Shown here piece by piece: positions 14,601 through 25,965 of a stretch of 64,000 bases of DNA. Position numbers and translations under genes: made by a program. The stretch covers positions 8,133,503-8,197,502 of the forward strand of contig NC_045143.1 in assembly GCF_008831285.2 (NCBI RefSeq), written 5' to 3'. The notes under the pieces are model-generated. The model worked only from the letters and a program-made list of their open reading frames with translations, was not told the DNA's origin and did not search any database. The stretch is from Nymphaea colorata (lineage: Eukaryota > Streptophyta > Magnoliopsida > Nymphaeales > Nymphaeaceae). Numbering within the stretch: position 1 is the first letter of the stretch; the number at the start of each line of letters is the position of its first letter.

Positions 14601-14708
14601 CAGTTCAGTGTGAGGGCCCACCCCTACAGGTTTACCGACCCCCACCCTGGCGATGTGTTTGACAGTGAACTGGTCGTAAGAGGACAAGGTGCTAAATCTT
14701 TGTTCTTC

Positions 14709-14780
<72 letters not shown>

Positions 14781-16474
14781 TTGAGAAAAGACAACCAAAC
14801 AGACTAAAACACATTATTAAAAATATTTCTTTTGTAATCTAACCTTATAGAAAAGCTCCTGAGTATGATGAAAAGCTTGTATTAAGTTATTAAAAATTAT
14901 GATAGCAGAAAAATCAGTTTTTTTACAAAAATAGCTTGAACTAAAACATGATTATATTAAATTAGTATTATATAATTACAATAGAATGTTCACATCTTGT
15001 TTAAAATAATTTTCAACATGAATTTAAATGGTTTGGTTTTTGTATCTTACTCAAATGGTATTGTATTTATCAAGAGAATATATATATATATAAGTGGTTG
15101 ATGCGTAAGTTTCGACCACAGCTTCTATTCAAAATGTTTTTTTGATTGAGAGTCAAGAGTGGCTGCTCGAGAATCTGGACCACTCAAGCCCAGTGCTTAG
15201 TTCTTCTGCTTTCTATAATGAAAATCGAAATAATACTTAGCAGATGCCATGAATTGATCGAGTCAAGCGCCGGCGAGTCCAAGAAGCGCTGAACCATCAA
15301 CTTCACTCGACCTTCCTCGCTGGTTAGTACGTTGTGTTGTGCATTTCAACTAAAATGCTTTTATTTATATAAGAAAAAAAAACTTTTTGTAACGATAAAA
15401 GAGAAAGTTGAAAAAAGTGATTTTTTTTTTCAATAATTTAAAAAATGTCTTTTTTTTTTTCTTCTTTCGCTTATAATATATTGCTTGCACCAAACAGCAC
15501 GCGTCTCGACCTCTTACTCGCGAACACGCTGAGACAAATGTACGTTTGAGTCTCGAGCAGGGGAGTGCGTGTTCGGGACTTGAAAAGACTGGAACGCCCC
15601 TGTATGATAAAAGGAAACGTCTTTTGGGTAAAAAATGGAAGCAAAATTTTAAAAAAAAAAAACATAAACGCCCCGGCCCCTCACGTCACTGTCCGGCCAG
15701 ATCACCCACCATGCCTCCGCGCCCGCCACAGTCCCTCTCCTGGTGGGCCCCATCCATGGGAGCCCAAACGTACAAACAGTCTTCGTCTAGGAACTTGCGA
15801 CGTGTTTGACTTGCCATACTTAACGGCTGTCTTTTAATAATGGAAAAACTTTAAATTTGATTGAGTTTGATTTAAACTTCATAGATTTAAGATTAAATCC
15901 TTTCCCCTCTAATTTTAAATCGGATGTTTTCTTAATGTAAAATAGTAAAAGAAGAATTTTAAATGTAAAACTTAGATTATTAATTAGTTTGACCAATTAC
16001 AAATTTTACCCTAAATAAAAGTGAACCACATCAGATCCATGGATCTCAAATATGAAGCGATCAAACATCCACTAAGGTAATGACTTGTTCTTAAATCTAA
16101 AATTTGATTAAGTGAGAAAAAGTCCTTGTGGTTGGAGATGTTGCAATTAGGACTCCAATTTGGATATGCCTTTTATCATATCAGACTTACCAGATGTTCA
16201 ATTATTTAAATTCAAATTCGTAGTCAAATGTGAATGGAAAAAAGTCTATACCATCACCAAGTCCAATTTTTAAATTCAAAATCTGAATTCGACTTTTAAG
16301 TTCATATTCTAATTCAAACCCGACTTTTAAATACACAAACAAAACCTTAACATATTATATTATATTAAGAACCGTCTTTCAAAACGTATGGACATTGGAT
16401 ATAAGATGCTTATTTATCGTTGAATCTAATTCCGAATTCGAATTTGATTTAATCGGTGGTACAGCCGCTTGTGG
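11668..16474. other. AT-rich intergenic region with decayed repeats
   Basis: No credible gene. Contents: a 22-bp direct duplication at 12156-12199; stretches rich in 'AATCCAAATCTGAATCC'-like motifs at 12250-12540 (similar text recurs near 16150-16450); a GC-richer patch with 'GACCGG' motifs at 12740-12900; a diverged relic near 13640-13800 that resembles the element at 31664-31871 ('ATGGCCCACCTCAGATTTTT'); a doubled 'CCATTGAAACCAAGGAC'-type segment at 13564 and 13616; and two copies of 'GGACTCCGGAGGCTTTCTTTCC' text near 14516-14570. The longest open frames here (under 95 codons) resemble nothing known. Confidence 0.5.
14713..14778. repeat. Compound microsatellite (TA)n(GA)n
   Basis: About 45 bp of pure TA dinucleotides run directly into about 20 bp of GA dinucleotides. 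Such compound tracts are typical of plant intergenic DNA and prone to length variation. Confidence 0.95.
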
Positions 16475-16482
16475 GTCTGTGT

Positions 16483-16934
16483 TAGGGGTGAACATGAGTT
16501 GAGTCGAGCCCCAATTCAATCAGCTTGAGCTCGGTCAACTAATGAAACCTCGAACTCAAGAATAGCTTGATGGAAGCAGCTCGAACTCAACTTGGCAGTT
16601 ACATGTTGAGCTTGAGCTAGAACCCGATTAAGGCTCGACAAACTTGTTTGAATAGAATTCATATTCATCGTTACGTGTCGAGCTCGAACTCGACTCAATT
16701 AAGGCTCGATAAACTCGTTTGAATATATCCACTCGATTAAAGCTCGACAAACTCGTAAACTCATTTGAATATATTGACTAGATTAAGGCTCGACAAATTC
16801 GATTAAGGCTCGAGCTCGACTCAACAATTACGTGTTGAGCTCGGACTCAACTCGATTATCTCGTTAAACAAATGACTCGGCTCAAAGTCGCTCACGAGCC
16901 GAGCTTTAACAAGTCGACTCGTTGTTCACCCCTA
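16483..16934. mobile_element. Non-autonomous hAT-type element, 452 bp
   Basis: The ends are inverted copies of TAGGGGTGAACA (12/12), extending with mismatches into GAGT.GA text. Flanking 8-mers GTCTGTGT (16475-16482) and GTCTGTAT (16935-16942) match at 7 of 8 positions, the size of a hAT target duplication, and a YAGGG end fits hAT termini. The interior has no coding capacity and is largely built from degenerate copies of 'GATTAAGGCTCGACAAACTC' with 'GAGCTCGAACTCGACTC' text. Related in end sequence to the element at 46012-46334. Confidence 0.8.
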
Positions 16935-16942
16935 GTCTGTAT

Positions 16943-18091
16943 GGGCACTGGAAATCTTTGTGGGTCTAATGCTAGACCCAGGTCCAGCCATAGGGTGCAC
17001 CTTTCGGACCTGTTTGCCGACAGTAATACAATGTTACTATAATTTGGCAGATTCATGCAATAATGTTTAAGTGCTTACAGTGTCATATGAATGTCCTCTA
17101 TTTTTATGGGCCAACACTGTATCTTTTAAGTTCAAATTTGATGTGAGGAACAGAACATCATGTTGAGGAACGCAGCGTTCCATCACTATTTTATTAACTG
17201 GAGAAATGGTGTAAGACTCGTCGTGTTGACGCACATCAGACACCCAAACCGCACAGCACAGCAAAGGTGGGTCCTCCCGAGCACCTGGAATTCCTCAAGA
17301 AGGCAAGTGTGAGAAAACGTAAACTTGACGTGGACTTGATCGGGACTTACATGTTCAACCAAACCGGCTTTGACCACCAACCCACCAAACAAACAGCCTC
17401 AAGTTCCTAATTTCACACCCATATTACAAATTTTTCTGGAAAATTTTTTCGCAGGAAATTTCATCCACCTACTTTCTCTAGAAGTATTAGTTAAATGTAC
17501 CTGTTTGTGTGCACATTCCGGTCCAAGTCCGTGCGAAGTTTTCTGCCGGCAAAAAGGAATCAAAACGGCCTTGACCGCGACAATCTCAGCCCGACGCAAT
17601 TCAAACGTAATCGATCATTACCAAATCTGATTAATTTGATGACAATTAGAGTGGAGATCGGATCATAAGCGATGTATCGTTCCAATTTTATCGTATGTCT
17701 CCGTAAAAACGGATCATATTTGTTGTAATTACAGAACCGGATAATTAATTTTTCGAAAATTAACGGCACAGGTTTGATCCGCATGATTTAAACCTAGAAA
17801 ATTATAAAATTTCAGAACTTATGATATTAGGTCCTTATAATATCCTATTCAAGCAAAAACGGTAAAACTCGCCTAAAATTCACTTTTTATGTTTTAAATT
17901 ATGTAGATACCATCTGCAGATCAGTCTAGATTTTTGGAAAACTTGCATAAAAATTTTGCAATTGCAATCTTTCACTTTTTCTTTCCACGTTTTAGACTAT
18001 ATCTTGTTTAACCATAATGCATTTCAAAACCATATGAAATTCAATATGATTGTAGGATATATATCATATAATGATATTCATATATTATAAC
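16943..18091. other. Intergenic, no gene recognised
   Basis: Only short open frames (up to 86 codons at 17370-17630, no recognisable domain). Slightly higher GC than the surroundings at 17100-17640. No delimited repeat seen. Confidence 0.4.
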
Positions 18092-18160
18092 CAGTGGCAG
18101 ACATACATGAGGCTGGTGTGGCCGCCGCCCACACAAGCCCATCAAAAGTTTCACTGTAAA
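18092..18160. mobile_element. Terminal fragment of a small hAT-like element
   Basis: CAGTGGCAGACATACATGAG followed by 'GGCTGGTGTGG...GCCCACACAAGCCC' aligns with the reversed right end of the delimited element at 37069-37238 (CAGTGGCAGAGCCACATGG followed by CTGGTGTGGGCAACTGCCCACACCAGCC). I could not find the partner end or a target duplication, so only one terminus is claimed. Confidence 0.5.
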
Positions 18161-19012
18161 AATGAAAGATGACATTGTGATGACTTAAAAATTACATGGA
18201 ACACCTACATCAGACTTGTGTTGTGACTCGAGTGCTCCTTATAATTACCTGAATCATTATAGTGAAATAGTCAAGGGGCCGAGGGAGGGGAGGAATTGAA
18301 TAAAAAAATTACATTACAAAAATTGAAAATTTTTAGTTGGAAGATTCAGATTTAGTTTGATTATACCCGGATTTAGTTTGGTCTTACCTGGATAAGTTTG
18401 ATGAACCGTTTGGCCTGCCCTTAAAAAAAAAAAACCTGGCAGCTTCCCTGAAAATAGTGGATATATTCGTTATTATATAAATCCTATAAAATTCAAAGAA
18501 AATAATTGCATGATAAGAGTAAAAAAGCATAGCTGGTAATCTGGAGATAGCATCTCTATTTCAAATTCAAGTTCACACTCACTACGTAACAAGATAGAAT
18601 CATTTTATGGAAAAACCTTTTGTCACCCTGGAAAAGATATATTGTCTACAGTGTGTTAAGCTTTTGACTTACATATACAATCATGCATGTGAAAACATGT
18701 CCGAAAAAAAATTTGTGTCAAAATCTTTATCAATCTAAACATGCTTGATTCTTTTGAATGTGAATTCTAAAATAATTAAACCGATTCCATATTGTGCAAC
18801 TGTTGCTCTAAATTCCTGAGTTCTTAGACTCAAGTGAGGGATCTGCATTTTCTATGGCAATATACTCTTCTGTTGCTTTAACTATGATTAACAGCTCATT
18901 ATGGCGATCTCATTAGCAAAATGAACTTATTTTTGTATCTAGCTAATGTGGTCATTTCAGAAATACTTTATTCAGTTAGTACATTTTTCCTTTTAAGGGT
19001 CGTTTTGTTGCG

Positions 19013-19057
<45 letters not shown>

Positions 19058-21699
19058 AGAATGCTCTTCTTTTTTGTTGCATATATCTGTCTATTGATGA
19101 AGAGGGGACCTCTCCCTCTCCTAGTTCAAGAAAAGTGGCGAAAAGCTGGCCCAAAAGGTGAATTAATAAAGTGTTGATACGAATTGTGAAGATTAGAAAA
19201 TTAATTGGAAACTGATTACTTTTTTTATAAAAGTTTCACAGGTGCGAAAAATCCACCCTCTTGTTTTCTTTTGCACTTGTTCCGTTCCTTGTCGTCAATT
19301 TGTTTTAATTGTCAACATTGTGACCTCTTTGCATTAACAATTTATAAATGTTTAAAATTTACATCAGCAAAGAATGAATTAATAAAAGGGTAGTTGATTT
19401 TTAATGTCAGGTACATTACTAACATATAATGCATATAAAATTAACAAGTAACTATTACTATTGTTATCACATTTTAGTTGTCATTATTCTGTCATCAAGA
19501 TTGTCAGAGATATTATGGATGCTTGCACAGATACATGCCCAAATGAATGGAAAGTTAAACTTAAAATCTCTCTAGTGCTACTGTGGGCAGCATGTCACTG
19601 GATTTTCGCGTTATGATGTTGCCTAGAGTTTTTTTTTTAAAATATTTTTTTACTCTTTATTGATGAACTTTGAATAAAAACAAAAGATATTTCAACGTGA
19701 TTCACAAAGAAAAAATAATGTACTCACAATAAATTGGTCCACTTTCATATTATTGTTATTTTGCTTGTTTTTTTAATTTTCATGTTATTTTTATAAATAA
19801 TATATACTTAACAAATTTTACCATGAAGCTTACGCTTCAATCACTGTCTCATCTCGCCTCGCCTCATGATATTCTCAATGCTTCGCCTCGCCTCATCGCC
19901 TTTTACAATATTAAGATATATGTGTATATATATATATATAAAACCTTTAGTGGCCATGCAAGAGTATTGGTCCACAAAGGAATGCTGAATAATTCATTAG
20001 CTGTTTCAACGCATTTGCTGGCCTGTTTTCTTTTTTTGTGTTTGAATGATAATGACAATGCATACATCATATTCATGGGTGGAAGAAAAGAGTCTCTCCC
20101 GGCCGTCAAAAGCCTAATATTTTTTTCTCCCCCATTTCAAAGACCACTCGTACTTATCATGGTATGTCCTCCACATACTGTGGCGGTTGGTGGATTTTTT
20201 TTTCTTCCTTCTTCGCTTTTTTCTCAATTGTCAAATGACATGAGATAATTTCTCCTCCTACCAAATTATGCGGATAATTAGGGATGCAGGTGGCTAGCGA
20301 TAAGCTCAAACTTGATGGCAGCTTTTTGAAAAGTAGACCTTCTTGGACTTCAGTGATATTGTTGGAGAAAGAGACTTTTGAGATTTAATGGACCTTTTCT
20401 TTATATTAAGAAGTCGACCTTCTATATGACAGCCTAACGCAACACATTTTCCCTCACTGAAATGGTGTGTTTGATTACTTAAGATTTTAAATCTATGCAT
20501 ATGTGGCATTAGAGTTTTGAACTAGATCTTAAGTTAGACCTAAGATCCGCATTGCTTCGTATTTTAAATCTGTGCATATGTGGCATGTTTTTGCTAACAT
20601 GACAGGCCAACAAAGTTTTGAACTAGATCTTAGTTTGGACCTAAGATCCATATTTTAAGTACTCATTTTATTTTATTTTTACAATATGAAAAAGTCAGAT
20701 ATAAGCTAGGAAGGAAGAAGGGTTTTATCTTACATCTATGGAACTTAAATCCCATGATCTTAAGTACCTTCAAACAGCTTTTTCTTGTTATAAAAAAAAA
20801 AAAATCAACTAGATATTCTTTTAGTTGTAAAATGCCATTTTGGGCAGCACTTACTTTTCTTTTTCATTCCCAAGAAATAGGAAAAGAGGGAGATAGTACA
20901 TCCTAAGGCGTTTGCCAACAGGAAACGAACAATAATAGCGCTATCTTTGGAACAGATTCATGAAACCTTATATTAATATTCTTGTTTCAAACACCCCTAA
21001 TGCATGTGTCTCGGCATCCAGTTCATCAAATCTGGATCTGGGTCGGTCTAAACTTGGATCTCGGTAGCTAGAAATTTTAGAAACCACATGTAACTGGCTA
21101 GCAGCAGTACTATCCGTGCCAGAAATGTAAACTAGGAGGGCAGAAATATATATATTTTTTAAAACATACTATTTGTTAATAAATTTAATTTGGATAAGCT
21201 ACCATTTATTGAATGTGCTATTTTGCTTATGACGACACATGTATTTAAGCGAATGAAATATGAATTTATTTTTAAAATTTTCCAGGATAATAGAAAAGGT
21301 CAACTATATACATAGACTTAGCTGCACGTTGCCTCTGATTGATTGTGCATTTAAACAACTGGAATATAATTTTTATGATGGTGATTGCAAAATAACTTTC
21401 TGACAATAATAAATTTTGTATAAACATTGTATCCATTCAGTGTCGATAAACAGAAAAGTTATAAGATTTAAGTAAACCACATAATGGATCTGCTCCTTGA
21501 GAGAAAATAACAGGTTTATTCAACGTCAAGATTAGTAAAGATCACTCTTAACAGTATGAGAATGGGTTCTACTGTAATCCTCACGGGCTGTAAGGCATTA
21601 TTGCATGGTGAAACAGTAAAATGTTTTGCTAGCTGAGGTTCTCTGACAAGCTTTGGTAAGGCGAGGCCGTGGGGCTACCTCATATGGCTGGGCCAAGCA
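18161..21699. other. AT-rich intergenic region
   Basis: No gene recognised. The 141-codon open frame at 19823-20248 is low complexity and matches nothing known. Present are a (TA)n tract at 19014-19054, a short TA tract near 19925, several poly-T runs, and a partly duplicated segment (20480-20545 and 20560-20650, sharing 'GTGCATATGTGGCAT' and 'GTTTTGAACTAGATCTTA'). Confidence 0.4.
19014..19054. repeat. (TA)n microsatellite
   Basis: About 40 bp of uninterrupted TA dinucleotides. Confidence 0.95.
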
Positions 21700-21704
21700 C
21701 ACGG

Positions 21705-21897
21705 CCCGGGGCGGAGCCTAGGTAGGGCCTGCTCGGGATTTGGCCCCACTTCAATTTTTTTTTTAAAGTTACATGTAAATTTTAAAAAATTTCACTTATT
21801 TTATATAGAAATTTTGGAAAATGTTATTTTGGCCATAGTCAAAATTTAGGAACTTTAATTTGGCCCACCTCATGAAAAATTTCTGGTTTCGCTCCTG
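21705..21897. mobile_element. Relic related to the hAT-like element at 31664-31871
   Basis: The left end GGGGCGGAGCCTAGG and the right end, read in reverse CAGGAGCGAAACCAGAAATT, resemble the ends of the better preserved copy at 31664-31871. The interior shares 'GGCCCCAC' and 'TGGCCCACC' blocks in the same order. No acceptable 8-bp duplication was found, so the borders are approximate. Confidence 0.45.
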
Positions 21898-21905
21898 CAC
21901 ATATA

Positions 21906-22568
21906 TCTGTACCTGTACCTATATCCTACCCTCATTGCGAGGGTTCTGCTCTATAAGAGAAGTACTTGTGTGACATAAGTTAAAGGAAAGATCCGGAAAA
22001 GCTGGTATGGGAGAAAAAAATCTCTTCGCAATAATAAAAAATGCCCCTCAAGTTATAATGTGCGAACACGGTTTCCATGTTATGGATATAACACTAACAT
22101 CAGCCTCATTCCTCAAGTGCTTTTGTGAGTCCCTTTTAAGAGACTAAAAGGCGTTGTCTTTAAATTATGCACTTCCTTTGCCTGTGGATGTAGGCATATT
22201 GTCGAACAGCATATATTTCATATGTTGGTGCTTTGCTTTTTCATCTTACAAGTTTATTTTATTCTTGTTTGATAATTTGTTTGGTGATCTACAGTCGAAA
22301 ATGGGATGGCCTATGTAAGAATTCGAAAATAAACTTAACTGTATGATCGTAGCTGTGAGAGGTGAGGGCCCGTATGTTTCAGAAAGTCAGTGAACAAGAC
22401 TTTGAATATTTCAATATATGTCAGCCTATGCGAGGCCACCGTATGCGGAGCAGACACGTTATTAGAAGGAGCTCGTTTTGCATAGCGTAAGGTTGGGAGG
22501 GCCATCATATCATTTAGCTGTGGCTCAGCCCAAAGTCATCAACTGCCTAACAAACAAAGTCCTTTTAA
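21906..22568. other. Intergenic, nothing recognised
   Basis: AT-rich sequence without long open frames, delimited repeats or RNA-gene signatures that I could detect. Confidence 0.4.
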
Positions 22569-23154
22569 CGCTTTGTTTGGGTGAAAGGAAAGAAAAAGAT
22601 TGCTAAAATTATGTTTGTTTCGACTATATAAAGAAAAAAAATGATAGAATTTAATGAAAAGGAAGAAGGGGACATAGTGAATGGTGGTAAAAAGATAAAC
22701 AGGAAAGAAAAGAGAAACAAACCTGAAGAAGCTTTTTTATTTTTCCTGTAATGGTTTACGTGAATGGTGGTCAAAGAGACTCTAGATTGAAAAATATGTT
22801 GTTATTACGTAAAATGTTGTTCATGCATGCATAGAGAGAAAGAAAAGGCATATACAGTAGAAAGCTATAAGCTTTCATTTCCTTCTCAATCCCTTTAATT
22901 TCAAAGGGATTGGATTCACACTAAGCATTCTTTTCATTCCCTCCATTTTTTCCCATCAATTTGTAACCAAACAAGTTTTTTACTCTTATTTCCTTTCCCT
23001 TCGTTTTAATTAATTAAACAAACAAAAGATTGAGTGTTCATTTGTAACCAAACAAGTTTTTTACTCTTATTTCCTTTCCCTTCGTTTTAATTAATTAAAC
23101 AAACAAAAGATTGAGTGTTCTTTCCTCCCCCTTTCTCTCCATCCAAACAAAGCG
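22569..23154. mobile_element. MITE-like element with CGCTTTGTTTGG ends, 586 bp
   Basis: Left end CGCTTTGTTTGGGTGAAAGG and right end (reversed) CGCTTTGTTTGGATGGAGAG form an imperfect terminal inverted repeat: the first 12 bases are identical, then purine-rich text continues. The interior is non-coding, rich in 'TTTCATTCC' and 'TTTCCTTTCCC'. 'CTTTGTTTGG' termini are common in plant MITEs. The flanks (TTTTAA on the left, TGTAAGTTAA on the right) could hide a TAA duplication as in PIF/Harbinger elements, but this is not clean, so the superfamily is left open. Confidence 0.6.
22959..23120. repeat. Two perfect 81-bp tandem copies inside the MITE-like element
   Basis: The segment beginning ATTTGTAACCAAACAAG and ending TTGAGTGTTC occurs at 22959-23039 and again at 23040-23120 with no difference that I can see, indicating a recent tandem duplication within the element. 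Confidence 0.9.
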
Positions 23155-23794
23155 TGTAAGTTAAAAAAATTGGTACTAAAATTTGAGATACTTAAACTTT
23201 GACCATATTATGCCAACATTAAATGGTACATCGTTTGACCGTTTTTCTCCTGCAATATAATCTTATAATGTCGCATTCTTGTAACGCCAAAAGAACAAGT
23301 GTTGCTCTGATCGGCTCGAATCAGCCCCCTAGATTGACTCAGCGCCATCAATTCTATCCATTAGTCGATCCAGGTTGCCACATATCATACACTATGTATT
23401 TTTATTTTAAAAAAATTGTTAATGATATTTTATTTTTATATTATATGTATATATAGTATATATCTTATCTATTTTCCAAAAATAATTATATTAAAAATTT
23501 TTGTAGATTCACCTACTTCTCCAATTCCTGAGCCTACCTTATAATTTGGTAAACATAACTTTCCGTGATTTTTCATGTAATAGCCTCATTTTTCATGCTC
23601 AAACCTTTGTGATAGGAATGGAGATGAAAACCTTCACATCATTTTAACACTGATTTAATTTTATTCCAAGATACACTACAAGATTCGATTGTATATGCAT
23701 GATATCCACACATGCACACATTTACAAGTTGCTATACCACAGAGGTGGTGCAAAAATTGCAAGACCTTCAGATTCTTAGTGTGACCAGTCAGTC
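23155..23794. other. Intergenic spacer
   Basis: AT-rich. A 77-codon open frame at 23223-23456 has no recognisable features. Nothing else seen. Confidence 0.4.
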
Positions 23795-24395
23795 ACCCAT
23801 GCTGGAAATCCACTGCCTTAATGCAGAAACCAAACATGAAAGCAAAGATGACAGTGAAGCCTGCCAAAACTCCTGCTACAGGGCCCATGAGATCTCTGCT
23901 GTACCCAAAATGAGCTTCCCCGTAGTCCTTCATCCTTTGGCGACCCCTCCAGGTGCGATGATCTCATCTTCAAGATTCCCATATTGAGACACGATCAAAC
24001 CATACATTGTCCAAGCAGTAGGACGTATCCAGTAATACCAGATCCACCACTTCTGAATTATAAACAGAATCATGCAAGAACAGTCATTTAATGGCTTTAC
24101 TTTCACCTTTCATGCATAGTAAATTAAAGACACAGGCTTGTGCCTGAGGGGAATGTGTCCCCACCAGCACGTTTCCAATAGTCAGTGCCGTAGAATGTTG
24201 ATCCAAGGATCCCAGTGGTCAGGGGCCATGGACACAGTGATCATCCCATAATAGGTGAAGTAAAGGAAGGAGAAGAAGCTGATAAAGAAGAACCAGGAAA
24301 ACTTGCAGCGTCCCACTCAAAGCTCATCATCACATATACAATCACTGTATAGTATGTTCTGTGGAAGAGTACATAAGACGGAGACATGGCGTTGG
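23795..24395 (-). pseudogene. PDR/ABCG transporter pseudogene fragment (C-terminal membrane domain)
   Basis: The minus strand carries two PDR exon remnants. About 24390-24180 encodes '[21 protein letters not shown]', then after an apparent 1-nt deletion a W-F-F-F-I-S-F membrane stretch and [16 protein letters not shown]. About 24057-23795 encodes [20 protein letters not shown] then [11 protein letters not shown], and, after another frameshift, YSRDLMGPVAGVLAGFTVI ... FCIKAVDFQ followed by a stop. The order equals the last two exons of the intact gene at 1991-11010, with a shortened first exon and a short intron between. Residues differ enough (for example DLMGPVAGVL against [10 protein letters not shown]) to suggest a different PDR paralogue rather than a recent copy of the neighbour. 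No ATP-binding domain is left. Confidence 0.85.
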
Positions 24396-24660
24396 CGAAA
24401 GCAAGTTCTAGCGTGAAAGAGATCAGAAAACGACCGTGGTTAGGAGGGCAGACCAAGAGCTGGGATACCGGCAGAAAGGTCGCTGGACTAATGCGAGAAC
24501 CGCTTCACTGAAGGAAGCTGGTCTTCAAAGAAGCCATTGTTATGGGCAGGGGAGACGACGGGCCCTGTCTCGTGGGGGAAGAGCCTGATCGCCTGCTAGA
24601 GGATGAGAGTATGAGAGTAGAAGCTTGATGATCTGATGAATTCAATTATCAATGGCTGTT
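24396..24660 (-). repeat. Dispersed repeat, copy 1 (partner at 29725-29985)
   Basis: About 250 bp here match 29725-29985 closely in the same orientation, sharing 'GAAGCTGGTCTTCAAAGAAG', 'GGTTAGGAGGGCAGACCAAG' and 'GAAGCTTGATG.TCTGATGAA'. In this copy the repeat abuts the PDR membrane exon remnant at about 24390, so its junction marks a rearrangement. Here the reading frame open in the other copy is closed by a stop. Confidence 0.8.
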
Positions 24661-25009
24661 GAATTATATCACCAACAGAAGTGTGCACAGTTGTGTTGGT
24701 GATGACAAAAAAGAACCGCTCCTGTTATGGAATTCTTGGTTTAACTCGGGTTCTCGTGTGAAAAGAGGATCGGGCTTGCACAAGTCTGGCACTGACCTTG
24801 ATGCGGGATCCAAATTTCAGAATATCTGTTATTAAGACCCCAATCCTGATAAGATGACATGGACCATTTGGAGTTATAATAACCAGATCCAGTAGAGAAC
24901 TGGACTCAGATCTGAGTATTTTTTTGACAATGTTGGGGGTAGCTATTGGAGGACAGATTCAGGATCCAAAATCTGATAATTAATACGATCATTACTCAAT
25001 AATTATTCA

Positions 25010-25500
25010 AGTGTGGTAATGGCAGCATCGTAGCTGAATTTGAATTTATTTGCATTGTTAAACTAATTAGCATGTTAAAGTAAAATAAAAAGCTAGAATC
25101 TACTAAACTTTGGGACACTTGTAGAAGAAAGAAAAACAAGTTCCTTCAATTCCATACGAGGAAAGCAAAGGATCCTACTAAGAAACGTCCTCCTTGCCGG
25201 ATATCAGACACATGCACCGACAAAATAACAAAAAAAATATTGAATTTCTGTGATGAATACGTAGTTTCTACAGTCAGATATAAAAAAAAATGTGGTAATG
25301 GCATCCTAACTGAGAATTCTTTAAGCTAGTTAGTCAGTTACAGTAAAAGAAAAATCCGCTGTATCTACTAAACTTTGCAGTACTTGTAGAAAAAAAAAAG
25401 AACAAGTTCATGTAGTTCCATAGATGAAAGCTTAGTATCCTTTTAGGACACCAAACACGTGCCAACACGAGAAAATAACAAAAAGTTTTTGAGTATTAGC
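25010..25500. repeat. Two-unit block related to the tandem array at 32.2-34.8 kb
   Basis: Two degenerate units of about 280 bp begin 'GTGGTAATGGCA(G)CATC' at 25015 and 25293 and share 'CTACTAAACTTTG', 'ACTTGTAGAA', 'AACAAGTTC' and 'AAAATAACAAAAA'. The second unit's end (CATAGATGAAAGCTTAGTATCC ... CGTGCCAACACGAGAAAATA) is repeated almost exactly at 34680-34760. The block ends 18 bp before the zinc finger stop codon, so it forms that gene's immediate 3' flank. Confidence 0.8.
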
Positions 25501-25518
25501 CTCACAAAATTCTCATAC

Positions 25519-25965
25519 CTAGCAGCGCATCTTCTTCTGCCATTTGACGTCTGATTCTTCTTCTTTATGATCATCAGCAGGTGGAGGTAGGTTAAGGTCA
25601 ATATTAAGAGGCTTCTTTCTGCCCACATTGTTGGTCGTTCGCATGTGCAAGGTCATATGTCCACCCAGAGCCTGACCAGTCAGGAAACACCTTCCGCAAA
25701 TAGAGCACTCATGGCAGCCCACTGTGACCGGGCGCTTCTGAACTGCAAGCCCACCAATGTCAGAGCTCTGCATCTTGCATCGACTACTATGGCCACACAA
25801 TGCATGAAACGAACGAAACCAGCAATGGCATTTCTTGCATTCGTACATCCTCGTCGCCGAAGGCAGAATTGCAGATTGATCATGCTTGGCATCCATGCTT
25901 GGAGTTGAAAAAGGAAGCATGAGAACGCCAGTGCCAATGCAAACCTTTCGGGGAATTGCCTCCAT
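25519..25965 (-). CDS. ZAT-like C2H2 zinc finger repressor with EAR motif, 148 aa
   Basis: Probable nuclear transcriptional repressor of the plant ZAT class. One exon encodes 148 residues. Finger 1 (residues 43-63) has C43-x2-C46-x12-H59-x3-C63, so its last ligand is Cys instead of His, and the plant-specific QALGGH is altered to HALCGH. Finger 2 (87-107) is canonical C2H2 with an intact QALGGH (98-103). The tail carries LNIDLNLPPP (120-129), containing the DLN-type EAR motif that recruits TOPLESS-type co-repressors, then an acidic and basic end. Two fingers plus a C-terminal EAR and no intron are usual for ZAT genes. The first ATG is used; M16, M24 and M40 are alternatives, and 'AGGAGTAACAG' just before the ATG could also be a splice acceptor, so an upstream exon is not excluded. 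The target genes cannot be told. Confidence 0.85.
   Translation of the reverse strand: MEAIPRKVCIGTGVLMLPFSTPSMDAKHDQSAILPSATRMYECKKCHCWFRSFHALCGHSSRCKMQSSDIGGLAVQKRPVTVGCHECSICGRCFLTGQALGGHMTLHMRTTNNVGRKKPLNIDLNLPPPADDHKEEESDVKWQKKMRC

Noticed and set aside
19823-20248. 141-codon plus-strand open frame
   Set aside because: Low-complexity, includes translated TA repeats and poly-T, no similarity recognised.
20466-20778. Possible MITE with TGTTTGATTACTTAAGAT ends
   Set aside because: The ends (TGTTTGA..ACTTAAGAT) are inverted copies with an offset, but the outer bases do not align well and no target duplication was seen; left as unproven.
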